The translations under genes and the position numbers were made by a program. Source: an uncultured Eubacterium sp. (GTDB lineage: Bacteria; Bacillota; Clostridia; Lachnospirales; Lachnospiraceae). Taken from it: a stretch of 64,000 nucleotides of DNA. The notes under the pieces were generated by a model that worked only from the letters and a program-made list of their open reading frames with translations, searched no databases and was not told the origin of the DNA. Positions 43,954-53,028 of this stretch are shown here, in pieces (the first letter of the stretch is position 1; every line of letters starts with the position of its first letter). The stretch is from NCBI GenBank assembly GCA_958446835.1, contig CAUCXT010000015.1:1-64000 (forward strand), in the 5' to 3' direction.

Positions 43954-46092
43954 ATGAATATCAGATATTTTACACGTTATGTACTGTGTACTTCTATTTT
44001 TGCCGCAAGCGCTTTTTTGACTGTGTCGTGTGCGGGCAGGAATACAGACGCACCTTCAAGCATGGATGAAACGCCTATCGTTTCCTCCGAAAATACAACT
44101 CCTCAGGATAATGACACTGAAACTACAACAGAAGAAATTACCACTGAGGAAGCCATTGAGGATGTTGTCGAGGAAACCGAACCAATCGTCTATTTTTCCT
44201 CTAAGAGCGGTTTCTATGACAACGGATTTACACTTGAACTTCGCTGTCCTGTAGAAAATGCAGTTATCTACTATACAACAGATGGCACCATTCCCACTCA
44301 GGACAGCCACAAATATGAAGAACCTATTTCTCTTACGAATGCATCATTAAATCCGAATGTCTATGCGGCACGGACGGATTACTGCACAGATTCACAGTAT
44401 GTACCTATGAACCCTGTAACTAAAGCTAACATTATAAGGGCTGTCGCTTATTTTGAAGATGGCGCAAGTTCCGTCATAACAAACGGTACATATTTTGTAG
44501 GTATCGACCGCGAAGAATTATATGGTGATTCCCCTGTTATTTCCCTTATCACCGAGCCTGACAATCTCTTCGACAATGAGAAGGGTATATTTGTCCTTGG
44601 ACAGACATATACCGACTGGCTTGCCGAAGACCCTGCCAACGCAGATGAGCCATCCTACAGAGTTCATGGCAACTTTTCCAACAAAGGAAGGGATTGGGAA
44701 AGACCTGTTTCATTCGAGTACATACCTTCAAACGGAAAGAACGTATCTGCAGACATGGGACTTCGCATGAAGGGGGCTTCCACAAGAACATACCTGCAAA
44801 AGAGCATGCGCCTCATTGCAAGAGCTGAATACGGCACCAAATCTATTAGGACCGACCTCATTCCGGGCAATATGAAAAGTGATAATTCCGGACCTATAAC
44901 CAGCTACAAGTCATTTGTACTGAGAAACGGCGGGAATGACAATGGATTTTCCAAGATGCGAGACCCTGTTCTTCAGAGCCTTGTCGCAGACAGAGCCTTT
45001 GATACACAAGCGTCAACTCCATGCGTTGTATTTGTCGATGGAGAATACTGGGGACTCTATGCCATCACAGAGGACTACAGCGACAAGTATATAGAAGCTA
45101 ACTACGGCATTGATAACAAAAATGTTGTAATTGTAAAGTGTGGCAGGATTGATGAAGGCACAGATGAGGATATAACTCTGTATGAGGATATGTACAATTT
45201 TATAACGCAAAACGATATGACTGATGAAAAAAATTATGCCAAAGCTCAGGAAATGCTTGATATTCCCGGTTTTATCGACTTCTGTGCAGTCCAGCTGTAC
45301 ATTGACAACAACGATTCCATCTTCGATGACAATAACTGGAGTATGTGGCGGACAAGGGAAGCGGACAAGGCAACCGAATGGTCCGACGGCAAGTGGAGAG
45401 TTCTTCTGTACGATACCGAATTTTCTACAGGTGTATATTCCGGCGGCAAGGGCTTTGAAGAAAATACCATCAAAAAAGATTTGGATGCCTCCCTCGATGC
45501 AGATAAAGAATATTCAAGCGATTACCCTGCACTTGATATTTTCCGTTCCTTATATGAAAATGGGAACTTCAGAAAAGATTTGATTGTGACCCTGTGCGAC
45601 CTCAGGAATTATAACTACGAAAAAAAGAGAGCAGGAAAAGCAATCGATAATCTTGCTGTCTCCTACAAAAAACTTGCAGATGATTCCTTCTACCGATATG
45701 GTCCTGACTGGGTTGTAATATATGATGGTCCTACAGTGTATTATGACACTAAAATAAAGGAATTTAAGCAGTATATGAATGGCAGATATATGGCATTCCC
45801 TAACCTGATGAAAAAGACCTTTTCACTTAAAGACCCTTGCACCATAAAAATTACCGTATCCGACCCTGAATACGGAGATGTCCTGCTTAACCGCACACAT
45901 ATAGACTTTTCCAGTCTGTCAAATGCCGAATTTGCAGGCGATTATTTTGAAGAATATGAGATAACATTAACTGCAGCACCTAAGGAAGGTCATACATTTG
46001 TTAAGTGGATTGTCGATGGCGATGAAATCACAGATGATACAATAACATTGACACCTTACGATAAATGCACGATTGAAGTTCAATATAAATAG
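43954..46092 (+). CDS. CotH-kinase lipoprotein
   Basis: This is a 712-residue lipoprotein. A signal peptide ends at lipobox LTVSC (Cys26), followed by a Thr/Glu-rich linker of about 45 residues. A chitobiase-like beta-sandwich (YFSSKSGFYDNGFTLELRCP, YYTTDGTIPT) comes next, then the CotH kinase domain (about 260-590, with GLYAITEDYSDKYIEANYG and LLYDTEFSTG). The tail has a beta-repeat-like segment (GHTFVKWIVDGDEI). CotH proteins of Bacillus spores phosphorylate coat proteins; here the enzyme is surface-anchored, so its target should be an extracellular or wall-linked protein. It is upstream of the VTC and DUF4956 genes. Confidence 0.9.
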   Translation: MNIRYFTRYVLCTSIFAASAFLTVSCAGRNTDAPSSMDETPIVSSENTTPQDNDTETTTEEITTEEAIEDVVEETEPIVYFSSKSGFYDNGFTLELRCPVENAVIYYTTDGTIPTQDSHKYEEPISLTNASLNPNVYAARTDYCTDSQYVPMNPVTKANIIRAVAYFEDGASSVITNGTYFVGIDREELYGDSPVISLITEPDNLFDNEKGIFVLGQTYTDWLAEDPANADEPSYRVHGNFSNKGRDWERPVSFEYIPSNGKNVSADMGLRMKGASTRTYLQKSMRLIARAEYGTKSIRTDLIPGNMKSDNSGPITSYKSFVLRNGGNDNGFSKMRDPVLQSLVADRAFDTQASTPCVVFVDGEYWGLYAITEDYSDKYIEANYGIDNKNVVIVKCGRIDEGTDEDITLYEDMYNFITQNDMTDEKNYAKAQEMLDIPGFIDFCAVQLYIDNNDSIFDDNNWSMWRTREADKATEWSDGKWRVLLYDTEFSTGVYSGGKGFEENTIKKDLDASLDADKEYSSDYPALDIFRSLYENGNFRKDLIVTLCDLRNYNYEKKRAGKAIDNLAVSYKKLADDSFYRYGPDWVVIYDGPTVYYDTKIKEFKQYMNGRYMAFPNLMKKTFSLKDPCTIKITVSDPEYGDVLLNRTHIDFSSLSNAEFAGDYFEEYEITLTAAPKEGHTFVKWIVDGDEITDDTITLTPYDKCTIEVQYK

Positions 46093-46134
46093 GTAATTAT
46101 CTGCAAATGCGAATTATGAAAGGACTGGTTTTAC

Positions 46135-46866
46135 TTGAACAACCAAATGACCTTTAAACGATATGAGATAAAATATCTGCTCACCACCGAACAAATGACT
46201 TTGCTTCTCAATGAAATGAAGCTATTCATGGACGCTGATATTCACGGAAAAAGCACTATTCTCAGTCTTTACCTTGATACTCCTGATTTTCTTCTGGTGC
46301 GCCGCTCACTGGATAAGCCAATGTACAAGGAAAAACTGCGGCTCAGAAGCTATGGTACGGCACAACCGGATACCGATGTATTCATTGAGTTGAAAAAGAA
46401 ATATGACTCTGTTGTCTATAAACGCCGTGAGGCGATGAATCTCTTTGAACTGGAAAGCTACTTAAAGACCGGCATTATGCCAAAAGACACCCAGATTATG
46501 CGTGAGATTGATTTTGCAATGAAGCGTTATGCCGGCATAGCTCCCGCGGTCCTTCTATCATACGAACGCGAGGCCTTCTACGATAAATACAATTATGATT
46601 TTCGCATGACTTTTGACGAAAATATATTGTGGCGTACCGAGGAACTTACACTAAACAGCCCTGTATACGGAACTCCCATCCTTGAATCCGGGCATGTTTT
46701 ACTGGAAGTAAAAACAGCCGGAGCCATGCCACTCTGGCTTGTGCACTTTTTCAGCAAATATCATCTTGCACCTGTTTCATTTTCAAAATACGGTTCTGCA
46801 TACAGAGCTTTAACCCGGAAAAATAATACAATTATCAGCAAAGGAGGTTCATATAAATATGCCTGA
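46135..46866 (+). CDS. VTC-domain polyphosphate polymerase-like protein
   Basis: This is a 243-residue protein of the triphosphate-tunnel (VTC4-like) fold. FKRYEIKYLL, RLRSYG, FIELKKK, YKRR, SYERE and LLEVK line up with the basic/acidic tunnel that binds nucleotide triphosphate and metal in yeast VTC, which makes polyphosphate. It is predicted to be cytoplasmic, with DUF4956 perhaps anchoring it to the membrane. The start is a TTG at 46135 behind AAAGGA; the first in-frame ATG is four codons later and further from the site. It follows CotH in the same direction. Confidence 0.88.
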   Translation: MNNQMTFKRYEIKYLLTTEQMTLLLNEMKLFMDADIHGKSTILSLYLDTPDFLLVRRSLDKPMYKEKLRLRSYGTAQPDTDVFIELKKKYDSVVYKRREAMNLFELESYLKTGIMPKDTQIMREIDFAMKRYAGIAPAVLLSYEREAFYDKYNYDFRMTFDENILWRTEELTLNSPVYGTPILESGHVLLEVKTAGAMPLWLVHFFSKYHLAPVSFSKYGSAYRALTRKNNTIISKGGSYKYA

Positions 46867-47548
46867 CGTATTATTTCAGGGATTATTTGACAAAAACACT
46901 ATCTCAATCCCTGTATCACATTTTTTTATCTGTCTGCTGGTTTCTCTGGTAATTGGTCTGTTTTATACATTCATATATTCATATAAGAACAGCAGTTCAC
47001 AGAGCTTTGTCATCACGCTTGCGCTCCTCCCGGCAATTGTCTGCACAGTCATCATGCTGGTAAACGGCAATGTCGGAACAGGAGTTGCTGTAGCAGGAGC
47101 ATTCAGTCTTGTCCGATTCCGTTCAATTCCGGGAACCGCAAAGGAAATATCCATGTTATTCCTCGCAATGGGAACCGGGCTTATCACCGGAATGGGATAC
47201 ATCGGCTATGCATTCCTTTTTGCATTGATTCTTGGATTGGCATTTATACTTTTTACCCACTTAGGACTTGACCGCATGAAGCCCTGCCGTGAAAAAATTC
47301 TCCGAATCACAATTCCGGAGGACTTGGACTACAACGAATTGTTTGATGACCTTTTTGAGAAATATACAACACATTCTGACACCATAAGCGTAAAGACATC
47401 GAATATGGGAAGCATGTTCAAGCTTACATATAATATTACATTAAAAGACCCTGCAAATGAAAAAGAGTTCATAGACGCTCTTCGTTGCAGAAACGGTAAT
47501 CTGGAAATCAGCATTTCTAAACAGACAACCGGCTCTAATGAACTTTAA
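46859..47548 (+). CDS. DUF4956 membrane protein
   Basis: This is a 229-residue protein with four hydrophobic helices in its N-terminal 130 residues (the FSLVRFRSIPGTAKEISMLF loop between helices is the DUF4956 hallmark) and a cytoplasmic C-terminal domain of about 90 residues. The family is repeatedly found beside VTC and CotH genes; its biochemical role is unknown. It overlaps the VTC gene by eight bases, so the two are coupled. It may be the membrane component that moves or synthesises the polymer. Confidence 0.87.
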   Translation: MPDVLFQGLFDKNTISIPVSHFFICLLVSLVIGLFYTFIYSYKNSSSQSFVITLALLPAIVCTVIMLVNGNVGTGVAVAGAFSLVRFRSIPGTAKEISMLFLAMGTGLITGMGYIGYAFLFALILGLAFILFTHLGLDRMKPCREKILRITIPEDLDYNELFDDLFEKYTTHSDTISVKTSNMGSMFKLTYNITLKDPANEKEFIDALRCRNGNLEISISKQTTGSNEL

Positions 47549-47582
47549 GCTCTAATCTGATTCTCATTTACAATGCTGCAAA

Positions 47583-47621
47583 AAGGTGGAAGCACTCAAA
47601 TAAATGTTGAATGCTTCCACC
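47583..47621 (+). terminator. terminator after CotH cluster
   Basis: The stem AGGTGGAAGCA pairs with TGCTTCCACCT and is followed by AGTTTATCTTTATATATTTTTT. It lies 35 bp after DUF4956 and also faces the convergent ABC operon. Confidence 0.8.
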
Positions 47622-47688
47622 TAGTTTATCTTTATATATTTTTTAACAAACTATATCCCCTCATCCATAGCTTCAAGTAACAGCCTGC

Positions 47689-48297
47689 CTAATTCCGATT
47701 TTGCAGGTCAACTATTCTCGTCGCAATCTTCCCGGCAAGATGCCTGTTGTGCGTCACCGCAATAAGCCCCATGTTTCTTTTTTTTGCCTCCTCTAAGACC
47801 ACGTTCCATATCTGCGCCTGCGTGATGACATCCAGCATTGTGCTTATCTCATCGCATATAAGATAATCAGCGCCGCTCATAAGCGCGCGCGCCACGCAGA
47901 ATCTCTGAAGTTCTCCACCCGACAGCTCACGCGGAAACCTGTCAAGCCACTCATGCTCGATACCAAAGGCACGGAGCACATCCTCGTCTATTTTTCCGCT
48001 CTCCTCAAGAACACGCTTGAGTCTCCAGCGCGGATTTATCGCCTTTTCCGGGTGTTGATGGATAAGCTGCACCATACAGACACCCTTTGTGGGAAGTGCT
48101 TTTCCATCCAGTAGAATCTCACCCTTGACAGGCTTTATATAACCTGCCAGAAGCATGGCAAGTGTTGTCTTTCCGTAACCACTCGGAGCAAAAATCGCAA
48201 GACACTCTCCCCTATCCACCTTTACATTGCAGTCCTCCAAAATCCACGGCTGCTTTCTGTCATATCTAAAATAAATATTTTTCGCCTCAAGTGGCAT
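47689..48297 (-). CDS. Opp/Nik-type ABC importer ATPase (short)
   Basis: This is a 202-residue ATPase, the last gene of an importer operon. Walker A is APSGYGKTT, the signature is LSGGELQRFCVARALM, and DYLICDEISTML is Walker B. It is short and lacks the C-terminal oligopeptide-transporter extension, as in NikE/DppF-like small ATPases. The start has GAGGTGCTGTC upstream. It overlaps the preceding ATPase gene by 11 bases. It works with the other ATPase as a heterodimer. Confidence 0.88.
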   Translation of the reverse strand: MPLEAKNIYFRYDRKQPWILEDCNVKVDRGECLAIFAPSGYGKTTLAMLLAGYIKPVKGEILLDGKALPTKGVCMVQLIHQHPEKAINPRWRLKRVLEESGKIDEDVLRAFGIEHEWLDRFPRELSGGELQRFCVARALMSGADYLICDEISTMLDVITQAQIWNVVLEEAKKRNMGLIAVTHNRHLAGKIATRIVDLQNRN

Positions 48298-49222
48298 GAC
48301 AGCACCTCACCTCCCCGCCTCTTATCTCGCGCACAGGCGGAACCTGCCTTACGCACTCCTCCGTCCTATATGGACAGCGCGGAGCAAAAAGACAGCCCTC
48401 CGGCAGATTTCCCGCATACGGCTGAAAGCCCGGAATAGGCTCAAAACCATTCTGCGGCAGTGCCCTCCACAATGCCTTGGAATAAGGATGGCGAAGCGCG
48501 TCCGGTCCTGTCTTGAAATCCGCGGCGGGTGCCGTCTCGACCGTTGTTCCCGCGTAGAATACCGCAACCCTGTCCGCGAACTCAAAGGCCAAATCAATAT
48601 CATGTGTTATCAGAATAACCGCCCTGCCCTCATCGGCAAGCTCCCGGAACATCTTAAGCGCCTCAAGCGCCTGTTCAAGGCTCATCCCCGGCGTCGGCTC
48701 ATCGGCAATGATAAGCTCCGCCTCCGTTATCAACGCAGTGGAGACAAGCACACGTCTTGCCATTCCCCCTGAGAGCTGAAACGGATACAGCTTCCCGGTA
48801 TTCTGTGAAAGTCCGAAGCGCGCAAACAGGCGCTTTCTTCTGTCCACAGGCTTCGGCTTAATATCACCATCCACCTGAGCGCCCACCTTCATAAGTGGGT
48901 CAAGGTATGCAACCGACTGCGGCACAAGAGCTATTTTTTGTCCCCTTAGCTGCTCCTGCTGCTTTGCGGTAAGCTCCTGCCCCATGTAATGTATATGCCC
49001 CTTAACGGTGGCATTATCCGGAAGTATTCCAAGAATTGCTGAGGCAAGCAGGCTCTTTCCCGAACCGGATGAGCCCGCGATTGCCACAATCTCACCCGGC
49101 CGCACCGTCAAATGTAAATCCGAAATGACCTTTAAATCCGTCTGCTCTAACCCATGGTCATACATACGAAAGGACACGGACAAATTATGTATTTCAAGCA
49201 ATGTTTCTTTTTTCTGTTCCAT
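48287..49222 (-). CDS. Opp/Nik-type ABC importer ATPase
   Basis: This is a 311-residue ATPase of the DppD/NikD type. Walker A is GSSGSGKSL, the signature is LSGGMARRVLVSTAL (with Met-Ala instead of Gln-Arg) and Walker B is LIIADEPTPGM. The C-terminal oligopeptide-transporter extension with clustered cysteines (GCLFAPRCPYRTEEC) may bind an iron-sulfur cluster. It lies 12 bp behind the permease gene. The importer brings in peptides or nickel chelates; larC in the neighbourhood favours nickel. Confidence 0.9.
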   Translation of the reverse strand: MEQKKETLLEIHNLSVSFRMYDHGLEQTDLKVISDLHLTVRPGEIVAIAGSSGSGKSLLASAILGILPDNATVKGHIHYMGQELTAKQQEQLRGQKIALVPQSVAYLDPLMKVGAQVDGDIKPKPVDRRKRLFARFGLSQNTGKLYPFQLSGGMARRVLVSTALITEAELIIADEPTPGMSLEQALEALKMFRELADEGRAVILITHDIDLAFEFADRVAVFYAGTTVETAPAADFKTGPDALRHPYSKALWRALPQNGFEPIPGFQPYAGNLPEGCLFAPRCPYRTEECVRQVPPVREIRGGEVRCCHAT

Positions 49223-49234
49223 CTTTCCCTCTGA

Positions 49235-50113
49235 TTATTTCTGCGCACTGTATGGGTCAAGTATCATCCGCAGATTATCGCCCAATTTATCCACAAGCAG
49301 CACGATAAGCACAAGTGTTATCCCCGGAAGCACTGCGGTCCACCACATTCCTGTTGATAAGTAGCGCATGCTCTCCGCAAGTATAATTCCTATCGCAGAC
49401 TGCTCCGGCGGCAATCCAAAACCCAGAAACGATATGGACGCCTCATGCAGTATCGCATGTGGCAGCATCAGCACCAGACCAACGAAGAACTGCGGTACAA
49501 GATGAGGAAGCAGATGATTTATCAAAATCCAGCCGCCTGATTTTCCAAGCCTGCGTGATACCTCTATGTACTGCTGTGAACGAAGCTGCAATACCTCCGC
49601 GCGTATAAGACGCGCAAGGCTGCACCAATGTGTCGCCGCAATCCCGACAAGCAGCCCCTTAAGCCCACGTCCTAATGCAAAAGAGATAAGAATAATCAAA
49701 ATTGTGTGCGGCACACTCATCACCAAATCTATAACCCAGTTCACTATTGTGTCGACCCACTTAGCCCCGGCAGCCGCCGCAATCCCGACAAACACTGCTA
49801 TAACCGCACTGATAAGTGAGGCTGCTATGCCGACGGTCAGGCTTACCGACAATCCCTTTATGGTGCGGAGAAACACATCGCGCCCAAGCGCATCTGTTCC
49901 AAATATATGCTTTATGCCCGGCGGACATTTTGCATTAAGAAAACTGCCCTTTACCGCTTCCTCCGGGATAAAAATACCCTCCATATAGACAACGATTAAG
50001 ATAAGTGTCAATGTCATTGTCAAAATGACCACATGTTTTCTATTATTTAAGCTTTCGCTTTTCCTTGCCTGTCTGCCACCTATTATTCTTCTATCAGTAT
50101 TTTTTCTGCTCAT
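49235..50113 (-). CDS. Opp/Nik-type ABC importer permease (C)
   Basis: This is a permease of about 292 residues with a cytoplasmic N-terminus, one signal-anchor-like helix and five or six transmembrane helices. The EAA-loop region AATHWCSLARLIRAEVLQLRSQQY contacts the ATPase. NAKCPPGIKHIFGTDALGRDVFLR is the DppC/NikC hallmark. ATG 50113, with GGGAGG upstream, is preferred over a longer ORF; it overlaps the stop of the partner permease by 20 bases. It is part of the five-gene importer. Confidence 0.9.
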   Translation of the reverse strand: MSRKNTDRRIIGGRQARKSESLNNRKHVVILTMTLTLILIVVYMEGIFIPEEAVKGSFLNAKCPPGIKHIFGTDALGRDVFLRTIKGLSVSLTVGIAASLISAVIAVFVGIAAAAGAKWVDTIVNWVIDLVMSVPHTILIILISFALGRGLKGLLVGIAATHWCSLARLIRAEVLQLRSQQYIEVSRRLGKSGGWILINHLLPHLVPQFFVGLVLMLPHAILHEASISFLGFGLPPEQSAIGIILAESMRYLSTGMWWTAVLPGITLVLIVLLVDKLGDNLRMILDPYSAQK

Positions 50114-51104
50114 TCGCCACCTCCCGAATCCGTGGGTCAATGACACCATAAAGCACATTGGCAATCATATTTCCGACACACACAAACAGTGCTGAAAACA
50201 GGGTAATTCCAAGAAGCAGCGGCACATCCCCCTGAAGTCCTGCCGCTGAGACAGCACTTCCAAGCCCCGGATAGCTGAACACATTCTCAGCCAGAACAGA
50301 GCCGCCAAACAACTCAGCAAAGGAGGCGAACTGCAATGTCAATGCAGGAAGAACTATGTTGCGCAGACCATGTCTGCGAAGGATTGTCCATTTTCCCTCC
50401 CCGCGCGCCTTGGCAAACAGTACATATTCGCTGTTTAAGACATCAATCAATTTCTGTCTGGTATGTAATGCTATGTTTGAGAAGGACATAAGGCTGAGCG
50501 TAAATGCAGGTAAAATCAGATGATGAAACTTCTGCCAGATGGTTACATTCTCACTCGTGACCCCGATTGGCGACGAGAAGCCGATTGGAAACCAGCCAAG
50601 CCACACCGAAAAAATGAGCAGTAATAATAACCCAAGCCAGAATGTCGGAACTGAGCTCAGCACATAACATATTTTTTTCAGTATCTTATCCGGCATACGG
50701 TCATGGTACATCCCCATCACACAGCCAAGCGCAAATCCTATCAGCCCTGCCAGTATCCACGCGCAAAGCATAAGCGCAAAGGAATTGGCAAATCGCTCTG
50801 CGATTATCTGCGCAACCGGTCTGCGGTAAATTGATGACTCTCCCATATTGCCGTGCAATAGCTCCTTGAGCCATGTCATGTATCTTTCTACCGGCGGCTT
50901 GTCCACTCCCCAGTACTGTTCAATCTCCGCTCTTTTCTCCGGCGAAACAGCCGTCCCAAGCCCTAAAAGATACTGCTGTACCGGGTCAATCGGCGATATG
51001 CTCACCAGCGTAAATGAAACTATGCTCACCGCAAGCATAAGTGTTATTATTTTTATACCGTTTTTAACCAAAATACGCATAAACCGCACAATGGTATCCT
51101 TCAT
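50094..51104 (-). CDS. Opp/Nik-type ABC importer permease (B)
   Basis: This is a 336-residue permease of the DppB/NikB type. The signature SPIDPVQQYL after the first helix, the five further membrane segments and the EAA region RQKLIDVLNSEYVLFAKARGEGKWTILRRH are clear. It pairs with the C permease. It lies 37 bp after the substrate-binding protein gene. Confidence 0.9.
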   Translation of the reverse strand: MKDTIVRFMRILVKNGIKIITLMLAVSIVSFTLVSISPIDPVQQYLLGLGTAVSPEKRAEIEQYWGVDKPPVERYMTWLKELLHGNMGESSIYRRPVAQIIAERFANSFALMLCAWILAGLIGFALGCVMGMYHDRMPDKILKKICYVLSSVPTFWLGLLLLLIFSVWLGWFPIGFSSPIGVTSENVTIWQKFHHLILPAFTLSLMSFSNIALHTRQKLIDVLNSEYVLFAKARGEGKWTILRRHGLRNIVLPALTLQFASFAELFGGSVLAENVFSYPGLGSAVSAAGLQGDVPLLLGITLFSALFVCVGNMIANVLYGVIDPRIREVANEQKKY

Positions 51105-51141
51105 AAATCTACCTCATAACTCAATAATTCATCTGTATAAA

Positions 51142-52911
51142 TTATTTTTCCCATGACCATTCATTTAGATTCTGTATAAGCGGAAGCCCATGTCCGTGAC
51201 CGTGAATCGGCTGATTTCCAATAGAAAGTCCTTCGCGGACATAGGTAACATGGTCAAGATTCACAATCCATACCCAAGGACATTCTCCCTGCATAGCCGT
51301 TCCTGTTGTTCCGTCCCACTGGACCTTCTTCCAATTTTCGTTGGCTTCCTCCACAGTAAGCGCCGACATAGCCGCATTGAGATACTCGTCCGTCACATCG
51401 CTCATGTATCCTTCCGGATTGTAAAAATCATCCAACAGCGCTCCCTCTGAGCGGTACAGATAGTAGGTCTCATTCGGGCTTGATGACCCCCAGCCCATAA
51501 GAACCGCCTCTGAGAACATGACCTTCATAATCTCATCCCAGCTCATGCCCTCAATATCAACCTTTATACCAATTGCAAGCAGTTGTTCTGCCGCCGCCAT
51601 GCCTACAGCCTGACGCACTGAATCCCCCGAAGGATAGACGCACTTAAACTCAGCCTTAAGTCCGTCCTTCTCCACAATGCCGTCACCGTCCGTGTCCACC
51701 CAGCCATTGTCCGCTAGGAGCTTCTTCGCATATTCGACATCCGTCTCAAGCTTCACATCCGGATTGTTCCACGGCATGCCGTCATTCTCAGAATAGGCAG
51801 GTCTGCCAAAGCCATTTAGTACTGTATCAGCAATCTGCTGACGGTCAATCGCATAGGCTATCGCCTGCCGTATCTCGCGGTTGCAGGTGACATTATTGCC
51901 TATCGGCGCGCCGGTTTCAGTTGTTTTTCCCTCATCGGGAAGAACCGGAAGTGTAAAACCACGGTTGTCGGCGGATGTGATTGACTCCACATTATAGCCC
52001 TTAACCTGCGTGGTCGCAAGCGTTGCCACGGTGTACGCGACATCTACCTGCCCTGCCTGAACCGCCGAAAGCGCTGCATCCTCAGACATAAATACCACGG
52101 TCACATTCTTTATCTTTGGTATACCGCCATAATAGTTCTCATTTGCCGTGAACATAAGCTGCTCCTGCGGTCTCCACTCAACCAGCTTGTACGGTCCCGA
52201 ACCTATAGGATTCGTCCCATAGTCATCGCTATAGGCATGTTCAGGCACTATGCCGACTGACGCAAGCGTATTGAGAAAAATTGAAGTCGGCTTAGATAAT
52301 GTGATAACAACCGTTGTGTCATCCTGTGCCACAGCACTTTCCATGTATGTAAGGTCGAATGAGCCGTTCGCCGCCTTTGCCGTCTCAAGCGTAAATGCTA
52401 CATCATCCGCAGTCACCTTCTCACCATCCGTAAAATACGCATCATCGCGGATTGTAAAAGTCCATGTAAGCCCATCCTCCGACAGCTCATAGCCTGTCGC
52501 AAGGTCATTTTCAAAGTTCAAATCCGCATTGTACTTTACAAGTGTACTCTGAATAATCGGTGAGTTGCCATGTCCCCAGCCCTTAGTCGGGTCAAGCGTC
52601 TCCGGCTCTGAGCCGATGGCGATTACAACACTGTCCTTGACCGTATTGGCTGTATTCGCATTATTTTTGTCACTATTGCCTGCGTTGCCGGCAGTATCGC
52701 TCATGTTATCGCCGTTATTGCCTCCGTTCACACTGCCGTCACCGCTTGACTGATTCCGGCATGCCGTAATTCCTGATATGACAAGCACAGCCAACGTCAC
52801 CGACAGGATTTTCTTCATGTTTCTCTTAAAAATACTAGGAAAATCTTTCTGGTTCTTCGAGTTTTCCTTATTATTATTTCTCATGCTGTTCATATATCTC
52901 ATGTTGTTCAT
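51142..52911 (-). CDS. ABC importer substrate-binding lipoprotein
   Basis: This is a 589-residue family 5 extracellular solute-binding protein. The lipobox ISGITAC (Cys51) is preceded by an unusually long N-terminus of about 31 polar residues with repeated Asn/Met; the first ATG has GGAGG just upstream, while the ATG at 52818 would give a normal signal peptide but has only a weak site. Near the end, QPIHGHGHGL provides several histidines that could coordinate a metal. The neighbouring larC supports nickel as substrate, but peptide binding is equally possible on sequence. Confidence 0.87.
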   Translation of the reverse strand: MNNMRYMNSMRNNNKENSKNQKDFPSIFKRNMKKILSVTLAVLVISGITACRNQSSGDGSVNGGNNGDNMSDTAGNAGNSDKNNANTANTVKDSVVIAIGSEPETLDPTKGWGHGNSPIIQSTLVKYNADLNFENDLATGYELSEDGLTWTFTIRDDAYFTDGEKVTADDVAFTLETAKAANGSFDLTYMESAVAQDDTTVVITLSKPTSIFLNTLASVGIVPEHAYSDDYGTNPIGSGPYKLVEWRPQEQLMFTANENYYGGIPKIKNVTVVFMSEDAALSAVQAGQVDVAYTVATLATTQVKGYNVESITSADNRGFTLPVLPDEGKTTETGAPIGNNVTCNREIRQAIAYAIDRQQIADTVLNGFGRPAYSENDGMPWNNPDVKLETDVEYAKKLLADNGWVDTDGDGIVEKDGLKAEFKCVYPSGDSVRQAVGMAAAEQLLAIGIKVDIEGMSWDEIMKVMFSEAVLMGWGSSSPNETYYLYRSEGALLDDFYNPEGYMSDVTDEYLNAAMSALTVEEANENWKKVQWDGTTGTAMQGECPWVWIVNLDHVTYVREGLSIGNQPIHGHGHGLPLIQNLNEWSWEK

Positions 52912-53028
52912 ATTTCCTCCATTCTTGATGTTTTCTCTATTACCACTAAATAATTGTGAGACAAAAGCTCTCTATTTTGCAGCCCACAAAATGTAATACA
53001 TTCAGACACTTCGCTCCGCAAATATATA

